Shown here in pieces: positions 29,902 to 40,453 of a stretch of DNA of 64,000 nt. Position numbers and translations under genes: made by a program. The DNA is from Mesobacillus jeotgali (GTDB taxonomy: Bacteria > Bacillota > Bacilli > Bacillales > Cytobacillaceae), in the NCBI RefSeq assembly GCF_900166585.1, contig NZ_FVZC01000009.1:2429444-2493443 (forward strand), written 5' to 3'. The notes under the pieces were generated by a model that worked only from the letters and a program-made list of their open reading frames with translations, searched no databases and was not told the DNA's origin. Numbering within the stretch: the first letter of the stretch is position 1; each line of letters begins with the position of its first letter.

Positions 29902-30192
29902 ATAATCCCTACTTTTCAATCTATAAAATAAAATCGGTTTACAAACTTGTATTTTACCATAAACACAATCCCACACCGTGATATTTATCAACAGATACAG
30001 AAATTCCCTGCATCCCCGCTGCAGAATTCCTGCATTCCCTAGTTTACTCCTTCTTCAACTGGACTGCCAGTTTTTCAGGCTGGATATGTTTGAATTTCTC
30101 ATTCGTGGCAATGTTTTTAATGAAGAGATGCATTATAATAAGAAAAGTGCACAACAGCAATTAAAAAAGTGAAACGAAAAGTTGGTGAAGCA

Positions 30193-31461
30193 ATGAAATA
30201 CGATGTAATTGTTCTTGGCGGCGGACCATCCGGGCTGATGGCTGCGATTGCTGCTGGCGAGCAGGGTGCTAAAGTGCTGCTCATCGATAAAGGGGACAAG
30301 CTTGGACGTAAACTCGCGATTTCCGGGGGAGGACGCTGTAATGTGACCAACCGTCTTCCAGTGGATGAAATCATTAAACATATACCCGGAAATGGGCGCT
30401 TCTTATACAGTGCGCTCTCCATTTTCAGCAATGAAGATATCATTTCATTTTTCGAAGGGCTAGGAATACAGCTTAAGGAAGAAGATCATGGCCGGATGTT
30501 CCCTGTCTCAGATAAAGCTCAATCTGTTGTCGATGCGCTTTTATCCAGGCTTGGAGATTTGAAAGTTGAAATTAAGACGAACACCCCTGTAGCGGATGTC
30601 CATTACATCGAGGGAAGAGCAGAGTCGGTTGAATTGAAGAATGGAGAAAGATTTTTTGCTGACAGTGTGATCATAGCCGTCGGCGGAAAATCTGTTCCAC
30701 ACACTGGTTCGACTGGCGATGGATATGCATGGGCGGAGAAAGCAGGCCATACAATTACTACCCTGTTCCCAACAGAAGTGCCTGTAACCTCTTCTGAGCC
30801 GTTTATAAAGGAAAAAGTTTTGCAGGGACTTTCTCTGAGAGGAATAGCACTCAGCGTCCTTAATCCAAAGGGTAAAGCATTGATTACTCACAAAATGGAT
30901 ATGATTTTCACTCACTTCGGCGTGAGCGGTCCAGCGGTCCTCCGCTGCAGCCAGTTCGTCGTCAAAGCGATGCAAAAATGGAACCTGAAAGAGGTCGTCA
31001 TGTCACTCGATGCCCTGCCTGACATGAAAGAAGAAGAGGTCTTTCAGGAAATCAATAAACTGATAAAAGCCGAGCCGAAAAAAACAATCAAGAATCTGCT
31101 TAAAGGACTTTTGCCTGAACGTTATCTGATGTTCCTGCTAGAGCGCAATGAAATCGATCCAGCCATGCAGGGGGGCCAGCTCGGACATGAAAAAATCAGG
31201 AGTTTTGCGAAATCAGTCAAGCAATTCGAATTCAAGGTCAACGGCACACTTCCGCTTGATAAAGCCTTCGTCACCGGCGGCGGCGTCTCCGTTAAAGAAG
31301 TCGAGCCGCAAACGATGGCATCCAAGAAAGCAGAAGGACTTTATTTCTGCGGTGAAATCCTCGATATCCACGGGTATACAGGTGGCTACAATATCACCTC
31401 GGCACTTGTCACAGGCAGGCTCGCCGGAACAAATGCAGCTCAGTTTGCTCTGCAAAAATAA
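30193..31461 (+). CDS. ytfP: YtfP, NAD(P)/FAD-dependent oxidoreductase (HI0933 family)
   Basis: A 422-residue flavoprotein of the HI0933/YhiN family. The N-terminal dinucleotide motif [19 protein letters not shown] (5-23), then [31 protein letters not shown] and a C-terminal [16 protein letters not shown] that completes the FAD site. The reaction of the family is not firmly known. The start at 30193 is preceded by GGTGAAG. It is followed by a terminator hairpin whose sequence is then repeated downstream. Confidence 0.86.
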   Translation: MKYDVIVLGGGPSGLMAAIAAGEQGAKVLLIDKGDKLGRKLAISGGGRCNVTNRLPVDEIIKHIPGNGRFLYSALSIFSNEDIISFFEGLGIQLKEEDHGRMFPVSDKAQSVVDALLSRLGDLKVEIKTNTPVADVHYIEGRAESVELKNGERFFADSVIIAVGGKSVPHTGSTGDGYAWAEKAGHTITTLFPTEVPVTSSEPFIKEKVLQGLSLRGIALSVLNPKGKALITHKMDMIFTHFGVSGPAVLRCSQFVVKAMQKWNLKEVVMSLDALPDMKEEEVFQEINKLIKAEPKKTIKNLLKGLLPERYLMFLLERNEIDPAMQGGQLGHEKIRSFAKSVKQFEFKVNGTLPLDKAFVTGGGVSVKEVEPQTMASKKAEGLYFCGEILDIHGYTGGYNITSALVTGRLAGTNAAQFALQK

Positions 31462-31472
31462 CATAGAAAACT

Positions 31473-31510
31473 TAGTGTCCGTCATCATTTTGATGATGGA
31501 CACTTTTTTA
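31473..31510 (+). terminator. Terminator of ytfP (first unit of the 51-bp array)
   Basis: GTGTCC.TCATCA / TGATGA.GGACAC with a TTT loop and then T6: a near-perfect 13-bp stem, 12 bases past the ytfP stop. Confidence 0.85.
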
Positions 31511-31697
31511 GTATTTTTGCTGGTTTATGTCCGTCATGGCGTTGATGATGGACACTTTTTCAGTTTTCTCACTGGTTTTTGTCCGTCATGACAGTGATAA
31601 TGGACACTTTCTTAGTTTCCCACTGTTTTTTGTCCGTCATGCTCCCTCATGGCGGACATTATACTATTTCTCAACTCTCGTTTCTGTCCGTCATGGT
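31473..31697. repeat. Array of GTCCGTCAT hairpin units with 51-53 bp period
   Basis: GTCCGTCAT begins at 31477, 31530, 31581, 31632 and 31685 (steps 53, 51, 51, 53). Units 1-3 also share the downstream GATGATGGACACTTTTT-type arm and so resemble degenerate copies of the ytfP terminator, separated by short divergent text with CTGGTTTxTGT. The array fills the gap between convergent ytfP and cse60. Confidence 0.88.
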
Positions 31698-31707
31698 TAA
31701 TCCACAT

Positions 31708-31740
31708 AAAAACAGAGCCTGAGGATTTCTCAGGCTCTGT
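31708..31740 (-). terminator. Terminator of cse60, overlapping its last codons
   Basis: Minus-strand ACAGAGCCTGAG / CTCAGGCTCTGT, a perfect 12-bp stem with a 5-nt loop and a T5 tail. The stop codon at 31730 lies inside the stem. Confidence 0.85.
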
Positions 31741-31915
31741 ACACAACCATGGCTGAAAAGCAGTAGATCTGCTCTTCATCCTCTTCTTCGGGTATGACGG
31801 CGACATTGTATTTAATGTCCACTAGCTTTTTTTCATCAAGCTTCTGTAAGAACTGGTTCATGTCCTGTTCTAAGTCTTTTTCATGTTCATGATCAAACAT
31901 TCTGACCTGGATCAT
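31730..31915 (-). CDS. cse60: Sporulation protein Cse60
   Basis: A 61-residue acidic protein matching Cse60 of B. subtilis (60 residues): MIQVRMFDHEHEKDLEQDMN, then EEDEEQIYCFSAMVVYR near the end. In B. subtilis the gene is made by sigma-E in the mother cell; its molecular role is unknown. The start at 31915 follows GGAAGGAAGG at about 10 bases. Presence of this gene supports an endospore-forming host. Confidence 0.83.
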   Translation of the reverse strand: MIQVRMFDHEHEKDLEQDMNQFLQKLDEKKLVDIKYNVAVIPEEEDEEQIYCFSAMVVYRA

Positions 31916-31976
31916 GGTAAGTCTTCCTTCCTTCCTTTTTACCATCCATTCTGGCCAGATTTTCAGAATTTTATAA

Positions 31977-32288
31977 TTATGGTCGTTTTGTTTCTCCGCC
32001 CCAGCTCATCATGCCGCCAACCATATTGCGGACTTTGTATCCTTGTTCGTTCATATAATGGCAGACATTGCCGCTGCGTGCACTTGAACGGCAGATGAAG
32101 ATGTATTCCTTGTCCTTGTCGAATTCATTCAGTCTTTCAGGAATTTCGCCCATAGGAATATGCTTAGCTCCCGGTATCATTCCAGATTCAACTTCCTCAT
32201 GCTCACGTACGTCGACCATTTCAAGCTTTTCCCCTGCTTCCAGTTTCTGTTGAAGCTCTTCAGTTGAGATTGTCTCAATTTTATTCAT
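31977..32288 (-). CDS. ytwF: Single-domain rhodanese YtwF
   Basis: A 103-residue rhodanese-like sulfurtransferase. The active cysteine is in FICRSSARSG (about residue 72), and the N-terminal LEMVDVREHEEVESGMIPGA motif is typical. It can carry persulfide sulfur in the cytosol; the acceptor is unknown. It lies between cse60 and leuS as in related Bacilli. Confidence 0.88.
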   Translation of the reverse strand: MNKIETISTEELQQKLEAGEKLEMVDVREHEEVESGMIPGAKHIPMGEIPERLNEFDKDKEYIFICRSSARSGNVCHYMNEQGYKVRNMVGGMMSWGGETKRP

Positions 32289-32429
32289 TAGTCATTACCT
32301 CCAATTTTAAATAAAGTTGATCCATATTAAAGGATTCAATACCATATTGTATTTTCCCCTATTTATTATATAGAAACTCTGTTTACATTACAAAGAATAA
32401 ACCTAATGGGGTATTTAAGAATTGCCTAA

Positions 32430-32460
32430 AAAAGGGCCGTCATTAAACGACCCTCTTAAA
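32430..32460 (-). terminator. Terminator of leuS
   Basis: Minus-strand AAGAGGGTCGTTTAATGACGGCCCTTTTTT: imperfect GGG.CGT/ACG.CCC stem and T6 tail just after leuS. Confidence 0.75.
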
Positions 32461-32467
32461 CAAGGTA

Positions 32468-34882
32468 TTAGTTAGCGACAATATTGACAAGCTTCCCAGG
32501 TACCGCAATGACTTTGCGGACTGTTTTGCCGTCGATTTGTTCTTTAACGATATTGTCGTCCATGGCGATTTGCTCAAGAGTTTCCCTGTTTGCATCTGCA
32601 GGAACCATCATCTTCGCCTTGATTTTTCCATTCACCTGGACAACAATTTCTACTTCGTCGTCAACAAGTTTTGCTTCATCGTAAGCTGGCCATGCAGCAT
32701 ATGTGATTGACTCACTGTGGCCAAGCTTAGCCCACAGTTCTTCTGCGATATGCGGTGTAATCGGTGCCAGCATTTTCACGAAACCTTCCACGTATGCTTT
32801 TGGAAGCTCCTCAGCCTTATAGGCCTCATTGATGAATACCATCATTTGAGAGATGGCTGTGTTGAAGCGAAGTCCTTCATAATCTTCTGTTACCTTTTTC
32901 ACTGTCTGGTGGTATACCTTTTCAAGGTTCTGATTGTCAGAATCCTTGATTTTAGTGCTCAAGCCGCCGTTTTCGTCGATAAACAGACGCCAGATGCGGT
33001 CAAGGAAGCGGCGTGATCCATCAAGGCCGTTGGTTGACCAGGCAATGGATGCTTCAAGCGGTCCCATGAACATTTCATAAAGACGAAGTGTATCAGCTCC
33101 ATGGCTCTCAACAATCTCATCAGGATTGACGACATTGCCTTTAGACTTACTCATCTTTTCGTTATTCTCACCAAGAATCATGCCTTGGTTGAAAAGTTTC
33201 TGGAATGGCTCTTTCGTGTGGACAACGCCTACATCGTATAGAACCTTGTGCCAGAAACGAGCGTAAAGCAAGTGGAGTACCGCGTGCTCCGCTCCTCCAA
33301 TATAGATGTCAACAGGAAGCCATTGCTTTAATTTTTCCTTATCAGCAAGTGCCTTGTCGTTCTTCGGATCGATATAGCGCAGATAGTACCAGCAGCTGCC
33401 ACCCCATTGCGGCATTGTATTCGTTTCCCTGCGGCCTTTTTTGCCTGTTTCAGGGTCCACAACATTCACCCAGTCATCGATATTGGCAAGTGGGGACTCC
33501 CCTGTGCCAGAAGGCTTGATATCCGTCGTTTTAGGAAGAACTAAAGGCAACTGGTCTTCTGGAACGGCTGACATTGTGCCATCTTCCCAGTGGATGATTG
33601 GAATCGGCTCACCCCAGTAACGCTGGCGGCTGAACAGCCAGTCGCGAAGGCGGTAAGTGACCTTCTTCGTCCCAATTTCTTTTTCCTCAAGCCATGCAAT
33701 CATCTTGCCGATGGCCTCTTCCTTGTTCATGCCGTTAAGGAATTCAGAGTTAACGTGATCACCGTCGCCAGTATATGCTTCTTCCTGGACGTTTCCGCCG
33801 GCCACGACTTCCTTGATTTCCAAATCGAACTTTTTAGCAAACTCATAGTCGCGCTCATCATGCGCAGGAACGGCCATGATTGCACCTGTTCCATATGATG
33901 CAAGAACATAGTCGGCAATCCAGATCGGCATTTTGCCGCCGTTTGCTGGATTGATCGCATAAGCCCCTGTGAAGACACCAGTTTTGTCTTTCGCTAAATC
34001 TGTACGCTCAAGATCGCTCTTGCTCTTGATTTCATCGATATATTTTTCAACAGCAGCCTTTTGCTCAGCTGTTGTGATTTTATCCACCAGCTGGTGTTCT
34101 GGTGCAAGCACCGCGTATGTTGCGCCGAAAAGTGTATCCGGGCGAGTTGTGAACACAGTGAATGTGCCCTCATGTCCTTCGATGTTGAAGGTGATTTCCG
34201 CACCTTCTGAACGGCCGATCCAGTTGCGCTGCATATCCTTCAGGCTCTCCGGCCAATCAAGCAAGTCTAAATCCTCAAGCAGGCGGTCTGCATACTCAGT
34301 GATCTTAAGCATCCACTGTCTCATCGGACGGCGCTCAACCGGATGTCCGCCGCGCTCACTTTTTCCATCTATAACTTCCTCGTTTGCCAAAACAGTTCCA
34401 AGTGCGGGGCACCAGTTAACCGCTACCTCATCAATATACGCAAGGCCTTTTTCATAAAGTTTTAGGAAAATCCACTGCGTCCACTTGTAGTATTCAGGAT
34501 CAGTCGTGTTGACTTCTCGGTCCCAGTCGTATGAAAAACCTAACGCCTTAATCTGGCGGCGGAACGTGTTAATGTTTTTCTCTGTGAACTCTGCCGGGTC
34601 ATTACCAGTGTCCAGTGCATATTGCTCTGCCGGCAGCCCGAAAGCATCCCAGCCCATTGGATGAAGGACGTTGAAACCCTGCATCCTTTTCATGCGTGAA
34701 AGGATATCAGTCGCTGTGTAGCCTTCCGGGTGGCCAACGTGAAGTCCGGCACCAGATGGATACGGGAACATATCAAGCGCATAAAACTTCTCTTTCCCTT
34801 TATCTTCAGTTGTTTTAAATGTTTTGTTTTGTTCCCAATGCGATTGCCATTTTTTCTCGATTTCCTGATGGTTAAAACTCAT
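32468..34882 (-). CDS. leuS: Leucyl-tRNA synthetase
   Basis: An 804-residue class I aminoacyl-tRNA synthetase. The HIGH-type motif is in [16 protein letters not shown] (about residues 40-55) and KMSKS in [13 protein letters not shown] (about 575-590); the CP1 editing domain lies between, with [12 protein letters not shown] recognising misacylated tRNA. Length is that of the Bacillus enzyme. A GGAGGAC site precedes the start. Transcription is controlled by an upstream T-box leader. Confidence 0.96.
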   Translation of the reverse strand: MSFNHQEIEKKWQSHWEQNKTFKTTEDKGKEKFYALDMFPYPSGAGLHVGHPEGYTATDILSRMKRMQGFNVLHPMGWDAFGLPAEQYALDTGNDPAEFTEKNINTFRRQIKALGFSYDWDREVNTTDPEYYKWTQWIFLKLYEKGLAYIDEVAVNWCPALGTVLANEEVIDGKSERGGHPVERRPMRQWMLKITEYADRLLEDLDLLDWPESLKDMQRNWIGRSEGAEITFNIEGHEGTFTVFTTRPDTLFGATYAVLAPEHQLVDKITTAEQKAAVEKYIDEIKSKSDLERTDLAKDKTGVFTGAYAINPANGGKMPIWIADYVLASYGTGAIMAVPAHDERDYEFAKKFDLEIKEVVAGGNVQEEAYTGDGDHVNSEFLNGMNKEEAIGKMIAWLEEKEIGTKKVTYRLRDWLFSRQRYWGEPIPIIHWEDGTMSAVPEDQLPLVLPKTTDIKPSGTGESPLANIDDWVNVVDPETGKKGRRETNTMPQWGGSCWYYLRYIDPKNDKALADKEKLKQWLPVDIYIGGAEHAVLHLLYARFWHKVLYDVGVVHTKEPFQKLFNQGMILGENNEKMSKSKGNVVNPDEIVESHGADTLRLYEMFMGPLEASIAWSTNGLDGSRRFLDRIWRLFIDENGGLSTKIKDSDNQNLEKVYHQTVKKVTEDYEGLRFNTAISQMMVFINEAYKAEELPKAYVEGFVKMLAPITPHIAEELWAKLGHSESITYAAWPAYDEAKLVDDEVEIVVQVNGKIKAKMMVPADANRETLEQIAMDDNIVKEQIDGKTVRKVIAVPGKLVNIVAN

Positions 34883-34941
34883 CGTAACTGTCCTCCTGTT
34901 TGGTTTAGATTTATTTTAGCGGATGGATTTTTTCCAGAAAA

Positions 34942-35193
34942 ATAAAAAACTCCCGCCCCTGTAAAAGGGACGAGAGGTTATGTATGATCTCCCGCGGTAC
35001 CACCCAAATTAGTGTGTAACACTCGCTTCATTCATCCTTAACGCGGAAAACGGCAAACGCTACATGTTTGTTCACGTCTGCGACTCAAAGGCGAGTTCAT
35101 GATGGATCCTGTCTGGCTTGCACCGGCCGCCAGCTCTCTAAATCAGGTTTTACACCACTACTACTCCTTGTCGAAGTCTTTCGTTATGAATAT
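34942..35193 (-). promoter_or_regulatory. T-box leader of leuS (leucine specifier)
   Basis: Read on the minus strand: a stem I with the AGAGAGCTGGCGGCCGGTGCAAGCC-type distal element (35121-35146), a specifier region ATGAACTCGCC (near 35094-35104) with CTC for leucine, the T-box sequence GGGTGGTACCGCG (34993-35005), and a terminator CTCGTCCC...GGGGCGGGAG with T6 (34945-34978). Uncharged tRNA-Leu should stabilise the antiterminator and allow leuS expression. Confidence 0.92.
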
Positions 35194-35199
35194 AGAGTT

Positions 35200-35228
35200 A
35201 TTGTAATAAAATTCCCTCCCGGATGCAA
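35200..35228 (-). promoter_or_regulatory. Sigma-A promoter of the leuS leader
   Basis: Minus-strand TTGCAT, exactly 17 bases, TACAAT. The predicted start near 35193 fits the beginning of the T-box leader. Confidence 0.8.
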
Positions 35229-35345
35229 GCGGGGATGGAATAAATGATTATGGAAAGTAGTTTATGAATGTTCTATAGGATTTGTGTAGGAATAATACCT
35301 TGTTTTATGGACACATTTTTGGAAAAAATCGTGCGGAATTTCCAG

Positions 35346-35439
35346 TTCGCGGAATCATGCTGGAATTTCGCGGAATCCACTGGCACTTTCGCGGAATTAT
35401 GGTGAGTTTTCGCGGAATAAACCTAATATATCGCGGGAT
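35346..35439. repeat. Five-unit TTCGCGGAAT array with exact 21-bp period
   Basis: TTCGCGGAAT starts at 35346, 35367, 35388 and 35409, with a variant ATCGCGGGAT at 35430; every step is 21. The 11-base spacers differ. A further GCGGAAT lies out of register at 35333. It lies between the divergent leuS leader and the NERD gene. The rest of 35229-35541 shows nothing more than the NERD gene ribosome binding site. Confidence 0.92.
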
Positions 35440-35541
35440 TCCCCCGTTTTTCTCATAACGAAATAATCTCCATGTATAAATAAAGGATTTTCAGCTGCGA
35501 TAACGAATGTATTTGGTAAAACTTAATATGGAGTGATGCAA

Positions 35542-36510
35542 GTGATCGCAAAATATCGCACGATCCCCATGGAAATCCTCATTTATGAAGCCATTACCCG
35601 CCGTTTGCCTGATCACCACCCTCGAAAACCAGAATTCCTATCGAAATTAAACCGATGGAAAGCAGGATACAAGGGGGAAAAAGAAGTAGATTACTATCTT
35701 TCCCTTTTTCCCGACGACGACTTAACAATTTTTCAGTACCTCAGGCTCCCCCACCATAACGGTCATTTCCAAATAGATACTTTGATCGTCAGCGCCTGGT
35801 TTATAGCAGTCATCGAATCAAAAAATTTAGCAGGCACAATTGAACTCGACCCTGAATTGGATCAATTGCTCCAAAATTCCGAAGGTGTAGAGAAGGCGTA
35901 TAGCAACCCGATTTTACAAGCAGAAATCCAAAGTTCCCACCTCGCCAAGTTGCTTCTCAAACATCAACTTCCACTGCCTCCGATCGAGGTTTTTGTTACC
36001 ATCAGCAATCCCCAGACGATTATCAAAAATCCTGCCCACAATAAAGAAGTAACCCATAGACTATGTCGCGCAGCAAGAATCCCTTTCAAGATATCCACTT
36101 TAAAAGCAAAGCAAAATAAAGAAAAACTGACAAAGAAGGATATTAAAAAAGTTACCAGGCTGTTGCTCAAACTACATGAACCATTCATCCCCGACCCCAA
36201 ATCACTGGATAATCCCCAGGATCTTATCACCGGTGTCCAGTGTCCCCATTGCAGCGTTTTTAGGATGGAGCGCATTCACGGGACCTGGTTATGCAAAAAT
36301 TGCGGCAAGACATCAAGAGACGCTCACAAGGCTGCTGTGAAGGACTATTTTCTTTTGTATGGTCCTGTTTTAACCAATATCCAATTGAGGAAATTCCTCC
36401 ATATTAATTCAGAGGATACTGTCACTCGAATCCTCCATTCTATGGATCTTCTCATTACCGGCACCACCAAAAACAGAACCTATTCCCCTCCAAAAGATTT
36501 TTTCAGCTGA
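35542..36510 (+). CDS. NERD-domain nuclease-like protein with zinc ribbon
   Basis: A 322-residue protein. The N-terminal half is a NERD domain: GYKGEKEVDYYLS, then FQIDTLIV and VIESKNLAG, where D and ExK fit a PD-(D/E)xK nuclease core. A CPHC...CKNC zinc ribbon (about residues 226-250) and a helical tail follow. The GTG start at 35542 is 8 bases after GGAG; two earlier in-frame starts overlap that site. NERD proteins are thought to be DNA processing enzymes, but the role here is unknown. It stands alone beside a repeat array. Confidence 0.8.
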   Translation: MIAKYRTIPMEILIYEAITRRLPDHHPRKPEFLSKLNRWKAGYKGEKEVDYYLSLFPDDDLTIFQYLRLPHHNGHFQIDTLIVSAWFIAVIESKNLAGTIELDPELDQLLQNSEGVEKAYSNPILQAEIQSSHLAKLLLKHQLPLPPIEVFVTISNPQTIIKNPAHNKEVTHRLCRAARIPFKISTLKAKQNKEKLTKKDIKKVTRLLLKLHEPFIPDPKSLDNPQDLITGVQCPHCSVFRMERIHGTWLCKNCGKTSRDAHKAAVKDYFLLYGPVLTNIQLRKFLHINSEDTVTRILHSMDLLITGTTKNRTYSPPKDFFS

Positions 36511-36565
36511 CCAACTTAATATAGTACTATAAAAGTAAAAAGTTAGAGGAAATGAGGCGGGCCAT

Positions 36566-37282
36566 ATGAAGGTGACGTTGTTTGCGACTTGCCTGGTTGA
36601 TTTGTTCCAGGGCAATGTTGGAAAAGCGACGGTCGAATTGTTGGAGCGGCTTGGCTGCGAAATTGATTTTCCGGAATCCCAGGTTTGCTGCGGGCAGCCA
36701 GCTTTTAACAGCGGGTATGTAAAAGAAGCGAAAGCAGCGATGAAGTCAATGATCGATGTGTTTGCTCATGCCGAATATGTAGTCTCCCCATCCGGTTCAT
36801 GCATTACGATGTTCCATGAGTATGCCCACGTCTTCAAGGGAGACCCGGTCTGGGAACCGAAAGCCCGTGCACTGGCAGCTAAATCGTATGAATTGACGCA
36901 ATTCATTGTCGATGTTTTAAAAACCGAAGATGTCGGGGCTAAGTTTGAAGGAAAGGCAACCTACCATACCTCCTGCCACATGACCAGACTGCTGGGTATA
37001 AAAAAGGCACCTATGATTCTTTTAAACAATGTAAAAGGGCTTGAAATCACCGAGCTTCCCGGCAAGGAGCAATGCTGCGGTTTCGGCGGTACTTTTTCCG
37101 TAAAAATGGCGCAAATTTCCGAACAGATGGTGGACGAAAAAGTGATGCATATCGAAGAAACGGGAGCGGACTATTTGATTGGCGCAGACGCCGGCTGCCT
37201 GATGAACATAGGCGGCAGGATTGACCGTCAAGGTAAGCCAATCAGGGTGCTGCATATCGCTGAAGTTTTGAACAGCAGGTAA
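36566..37282 (+). CDS. lutA: L-lactate utilisation protein LutA
   Basis: A 238-residue (Fe-S)-binding oxidoreductase subunit with two CCG domains: [10 protein letters not shown] (about residue 41) and [11 protein letters not shown] (about 170). With LutB and LutC it oxidises L-lactate to pyruvate at the membrane. Length agrees with B. subtilis LutA. The start has GAGGCGGG at 6 bases. A possible promoter (TATAAA near 36526-36531) lies upstream. Unusually, about 200 bases separate it from lutB. Confidence 0.93.
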   Translation: MKVTLFATCLVDLFQGNVGKATVELLERLGCEIDFPESQVCCGQPAFNSGYVKEAKAAMKSMIDVFAHAEYVVSPSGSCITMFHEYAHVFKGDPVWEPKARALAAKSYELTQFIVDVLKTEDVGAKFEGKATYHTSCHMTRLLGIKKAPMILLNNVKGLEITELPGKEQCCGFGGTFSVKMAQISEQMVDEKVMHIEETGADYLIGADAGCLMNIGGRIDRQGKPIRVLHIAEVLNSR

Positions 37283-37485
37283 CGTTTCGATTTGCTATTG
37301 GAATGAGCAAATAAAAGTATAGATTACTAAGAATATAACGTCTCGTTTTTACTTGAATTTGTAGTAGCAAAATCAAGCTTGAAATCACTAAAATTGCATC
37401 ATCAAAACATCGTTATAAAACACTCAGATTGCATGAGCAGATGAAGCTGCTGCCATCCGAATTTCTGATTAAAGGAGGGATTCAC

Positions 37486-38916
37486 ATGCCAATGAAAATC
37501 GGAGCTGACGACTTTAAGGAACGTGTGCAAACCGGCATCCATGACTCTTTCATGCGTGGGGCGGTTGCGGGTGCCCAGGAACGGATGGGGACACGCAGGC
37601 AGGATGCTGCAGATGAACTTGGCAATTGGGAGGAATGGCGGAACCACGGTGAGGAAATTCGCCAGCATGTCCTGGAGAACCTGGATTTTTACCTGGAACA
37701 GCTCAGTGAAAATATTGCCAGCCGCGGCGGCCATGTTTTCTTTGCCCAGACTGCTGAAGAGGCTACGGATTACATCAAAGATGTCGTCAGAAAAAAGAAT
37801 GCGAAAAAAGTAGTCAAAGCCAAATCGATGGTGACGGAGGAAATCAATCTTAACTCCACTCTTGAACAAGCGGGCTGCACAGTGGTCGAAACAGATCTTG
37901 GAGAATATATTCTCCAGGTTGATGATCATGATCCGCCATCGCATATTGTCGTACCGGCTTTACATAAAAACAAGGAGCAAATCAGGGATGTTTTTGCCAG
38001 AAAACTCGGCTACCAGAAGACAGAGAAGCCGGAGGAGCTCGCATGGCATGCCAGGGAAATGCTACGGCAGGAATACTTGACTGCAGATATCGGCATCACT
38101 GGATGCAATTTTGCCGTGGCTGAAACTGGATCGTTTGCATTGGTGACCAATGAGGGAAATGCCGATCTTGTTACTTCGCTCCCAAAGACACAAATTACCG
38201 TGATGGGGATGGAGAGGCTGGTCCCGACGTTCGACGAACTCGAGGTCCTTGTCAGTCTTTTGACCAGAAGCGCGGTTGGCCAGAAACTGACGAGCTATAT
38301 CACCGTCCTGACAGGTCCGCGCGAGGAACTGGATGTCGACGGCCCTGAAGAATTCCATCTGGTGATTGTTGATAATGGCCGTTCAAATATACTGGGCACA
38401 GAGTTCCAGCCTATTTTGCAATGCATCCGCTGTGCAGCTTGCATTAATGTTTGTCCAGTTTACCGCCATGTCGGCGGCCATTCCTATGGATCGATTTATT
38501 CCGGACCAGTCGGTGCCGTGCTTTCTCCGCTGCTCGGCAGGTATGATGATTACAAGGAGCTCCCGTATGCCTCGACCCTGTGCGGAGCGTGTACGGAGGT
38601 TTGTCCGGTAAAAATTCCGCTCCATCAGCTTTTGCACAAGCATCGGCAGGTCATCGTAGAACAGGAAGGCAAAGCACCGATCTCTGAAAAGCTTGCCATG
38701 AAGGCATTCGGACTTGGAGCCGCCTCCCCGATGCTTTACAATTTCGGCTCTAAGGCAGCCCCGGCGGCGATGACTCCTTTTACTGCCGGTGATAAAATTT
38801 CAAATGGTCCCGGACCTTTGAAGGCCTGGACAGAAATCAGAGAATTCCCTGCTCCTAATAAAGAACGGTTCCGGGACTGGTTCAAAAACAGGGAAAAAGG
38901 AGACGGTGAATCATGA
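37486..38916 (+). CDS. lutB: L-lactate utilisation iron-sulfur protein LutB
   Basis: A 476-residue LutB. The N-terminal LutB/LutC-type domain spans about 60-300, and two 4Fe-4S sites follow: [19 protein letters not shown] and [15 protein letters not shown] (about 313-390). It transfers electrons in lactate oxidation. The start at 37486 follows AAAGGAGGG by 7 bases; an in-frame start at 37429 has no site. lutC begins inside its stop codon (ATGA overlap). Confidence 0.93.
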   Translation: MPMKIGADDFKERVQTGIHDSFMRGAVAGAQERMGTRRQDAADELGNWEEWRNHGEEIRQHVLENLDFYLEQLSENIASRGGHVFFAQTAEEATDYIKDVVRKKNAKKVVKAKSMVTEEINLNSTLEQAGCTVVETDLGEYILQVDDHDPPSHIVVPALHKNKEQIRDVFARKLGYQKTEKPEELAWHAREMLRQEYLTADIGITGCNFAVAETGSFALVTNEGNADLVTSLPKTQITVMGMERLVPTFDELEVLVSLLTRSAVGQKLTSYITVLTGPREELDVDGPEEFHLVIVDNGRSNILGTEFQPILQCIRCAACINVCPVYRHVGGHSYGSIYSGPVGAVLSPLLGRYDDYKELPYASTLCGACTEVCPVKIPLHQLLHKHRQVIVEQEGKAPISEKLAMKAFGLGAASPMLYNFGSKAAPAAMTPFTAGDKISNGPGPLKAWTEIREFPAPNKERFRDWFKNREKGDGES

Positions 38917-39617
38917 CAGGGACTATTCAAAACCGTGAAGCATTTCTAAACAATGTAGCCAGCTCATTAGGCAGAAGCCGGCGACCAAACGGGGTCAATG
39001 TTCCAAAATGGAAGCACCGTCCTCAGGATGAGGTTTTAAAAAATGCCACTTCTGATGAACTGATTGAAGTCCTGAAGAACCAGTGTCTGAAAATCCATAC
39101 TAGTTTAGTCATGTCAGATACTAAAAAACTGCCAGAAACCTTGAATGAGGTAATACAGAGTTATGGCGGCGGTCCAATCGTTACCTGGAAGGACAGCCGG
39201 TTTACAGAGTGGGGCCTGACCCCTATGCTTAATCAGGAATTCGAAGTGTATGAATGGGATTACCTAAAAGGCGAAGAAAATATCCGTGTAGCAGAGAAGG
39301 CAAATGTCGGTCTTACCATTAGCGAGATGACTCTTGCTGAATCTGGCACAGTCGTCCTGTTCAGCGACAAAGATAAAGGGCGGACTGTCAGCTTCCTGCC
39401 GGCCACTTATATTGCGCTGGTTCCCAAAAGCACAATCGTGCCGCGAATCACCCAGGCAGCACAAAAACTTAGAGAAAACCATCTTTCCGGTAAAAGAGTC
39501 GCACCCTGCATCCACTTCATTACCGGTCCAAGCAATTCAGCCGATATCGAGCTGAACCTTGTCGTTGGAGTGCATGGACCGGTGAAAGCTACTTATATTG
39601 TAATTGAAGATTTGTAA
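38913..39617 (+). CDS. lutC: L-lactate utilisation protein LutC
   Basis: A 234-residue DUF162/LUD domain protein, the third subunit needed for lactate oxidation. It includes [19 protein letters not shown] and [22 protein letters not shown], both typical of LutC. It overlaps lutB by 4 bases, implying translational coupling. Confidence 0.93.
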   Translation: MTGTIQNREAFLNNVASSLGRSRRPNGVNVPKWKHRPQDEVLKNATSDELIEVLKNQCLKIHTSLVMSDTKKLPETLNEVIQSYGGGPIVTWKDSRFTEWGLTPMLNQEFEVYEWDYLKGEENIRVAEKANVGLTISEMTLAESGTVVLFSDKDKGRTVSFLPATYIALVPKSTIVPRITQAAQKLRENHLSGKRVAPCIHFITGPSNSADIELNLVVGVHGPVKATYIVIEDL

Positions 39618-39618
39618 A

Positions 39619-39664
39619 AAAAACGGGCCGACTTCCAAAAAGGAAGATCAGCCCGTTTTTTTAT
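39619..39664. terminator. Bidirectional terminator between lutC and the SDR gene
   Basis: AAAAACGGGC...CTTCC / GGAAG...GCCCGTTTTTT with an AAAAA loop; T-runs on both strands. It overlaps the end of the convergent dehydrogenase gene (stop at 39661). Confidence 0.88.
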
Positions 39665-40437
39665 TGAATCGTATAGCCGCCATCAATGACCGCCGCCTGG
39701 CCGGTGATTCCTTTCGCAGAATCACTGGCAAGGAAAAGCACATAATTGGCGATTTCTTCGACAGCCAGCAGGCGTTTCTGCGGTACAAGCGGGAAAATAA
39801 CTTCTTCAAGAACTTTTTCCAATGGGACATTCCTTGTGTCCGCAAGGCTTGATAGCTGATTGCGAACTAACGGAGTATCGACATACCCCGGGCAGACTGC
39901 GTTTACTGTTATTCCGTGCTGTGCTGTTTCAAGTGCTGCCACCTTTGTCAGCCCAATGACCCCATGCTTGGCACTATTGTATGCTGCTTTCCCAGCAAAA
40001 CCCACCAGCCCATTAATCGACGCCATGTTGATTACCCGGCCAAAACCCTGTTTTTTCATGACTGGCAGTACATACTTTAATGCGACAAAAGGTGCTGTCA
40101 GCATGACCTTGATCAACAGCTCAAATTTTTCGGTAGGGAAGTCTTCGATCATCGAAACATATTGCAAGCCTGCGTTATTGATGAGAACATCGACACTGCC
40201 AAAGTGATCGACACATTTCACTACTGCCTTTTCGATGTCTTTTTCATTTGTAACATCACATTTCAAGCCAAAAGCTTCATGTCCTGATTGCCGCAGGCTC
40301 TCGGCTGCTTTTTTTACAGCGCCTTCTTGTAAGTCTGTCAAAAAAACCTTCCCGCCCTGTTCAGCAAAACTTTTTCCAATCTCAAACCCGATCCCCTGGG
40401 CGGCCCCGGTGATCAAAAGAACCTTATCCTTTACCAT
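39661..40437 (-). CDS. bdhA: 3-hydroxybutyrate dehydrogenase, SDR family
   Basis: A 258-residue classical short-chain dehydrogenase. NAD-binding TGAAQGIGFEIG (8-19), NNAG (about 88) and catalytic YNSAKHG (about 153-159) with the preceding Ser (NMASINGL) are present. The similarity in blocks and the adjacent GntP permease point to D-3-hydroxybutyrate oxidation to acetoacetate; other SDR substrates cannot be excluded. It lies 16 bases after the permease gene and should share its sigma-54 promoter. Confidence 0.85.
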   Translation of the reverse strand: MVKDKVLLITGAAQGIGFEIGKSFAEQGGKVFLTDLQEGAVKKAAESLRQSGHEAFGLKCDVTNEKDIEKAVVKCVDHFGSVDVLINNAGLQYVSMIEDFPTEKFELLIKVMLTAPFVALKYVLPVMKKQGFGRVINMASINGLVGFAGKAAYNSAKHGVIGLTKVAALETAQHGITVNAVCPGYVDTPLVRNQLSSLADTRNVPLEKVLEEVIFPLVPQKRLLAVEEIANYVLFLASDSAKGITGQAAVIDGGYTIQ

Positions 40438-40453
40438 TATGTGTCTCCTTTCG

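Noticed and set aside
35346..35439. CRISPR array
   Set aside because: Repeats of 10 bases with 11-base spacers and no cas genes; far too short for CRISPR. The same applies to the other periodic arrays.
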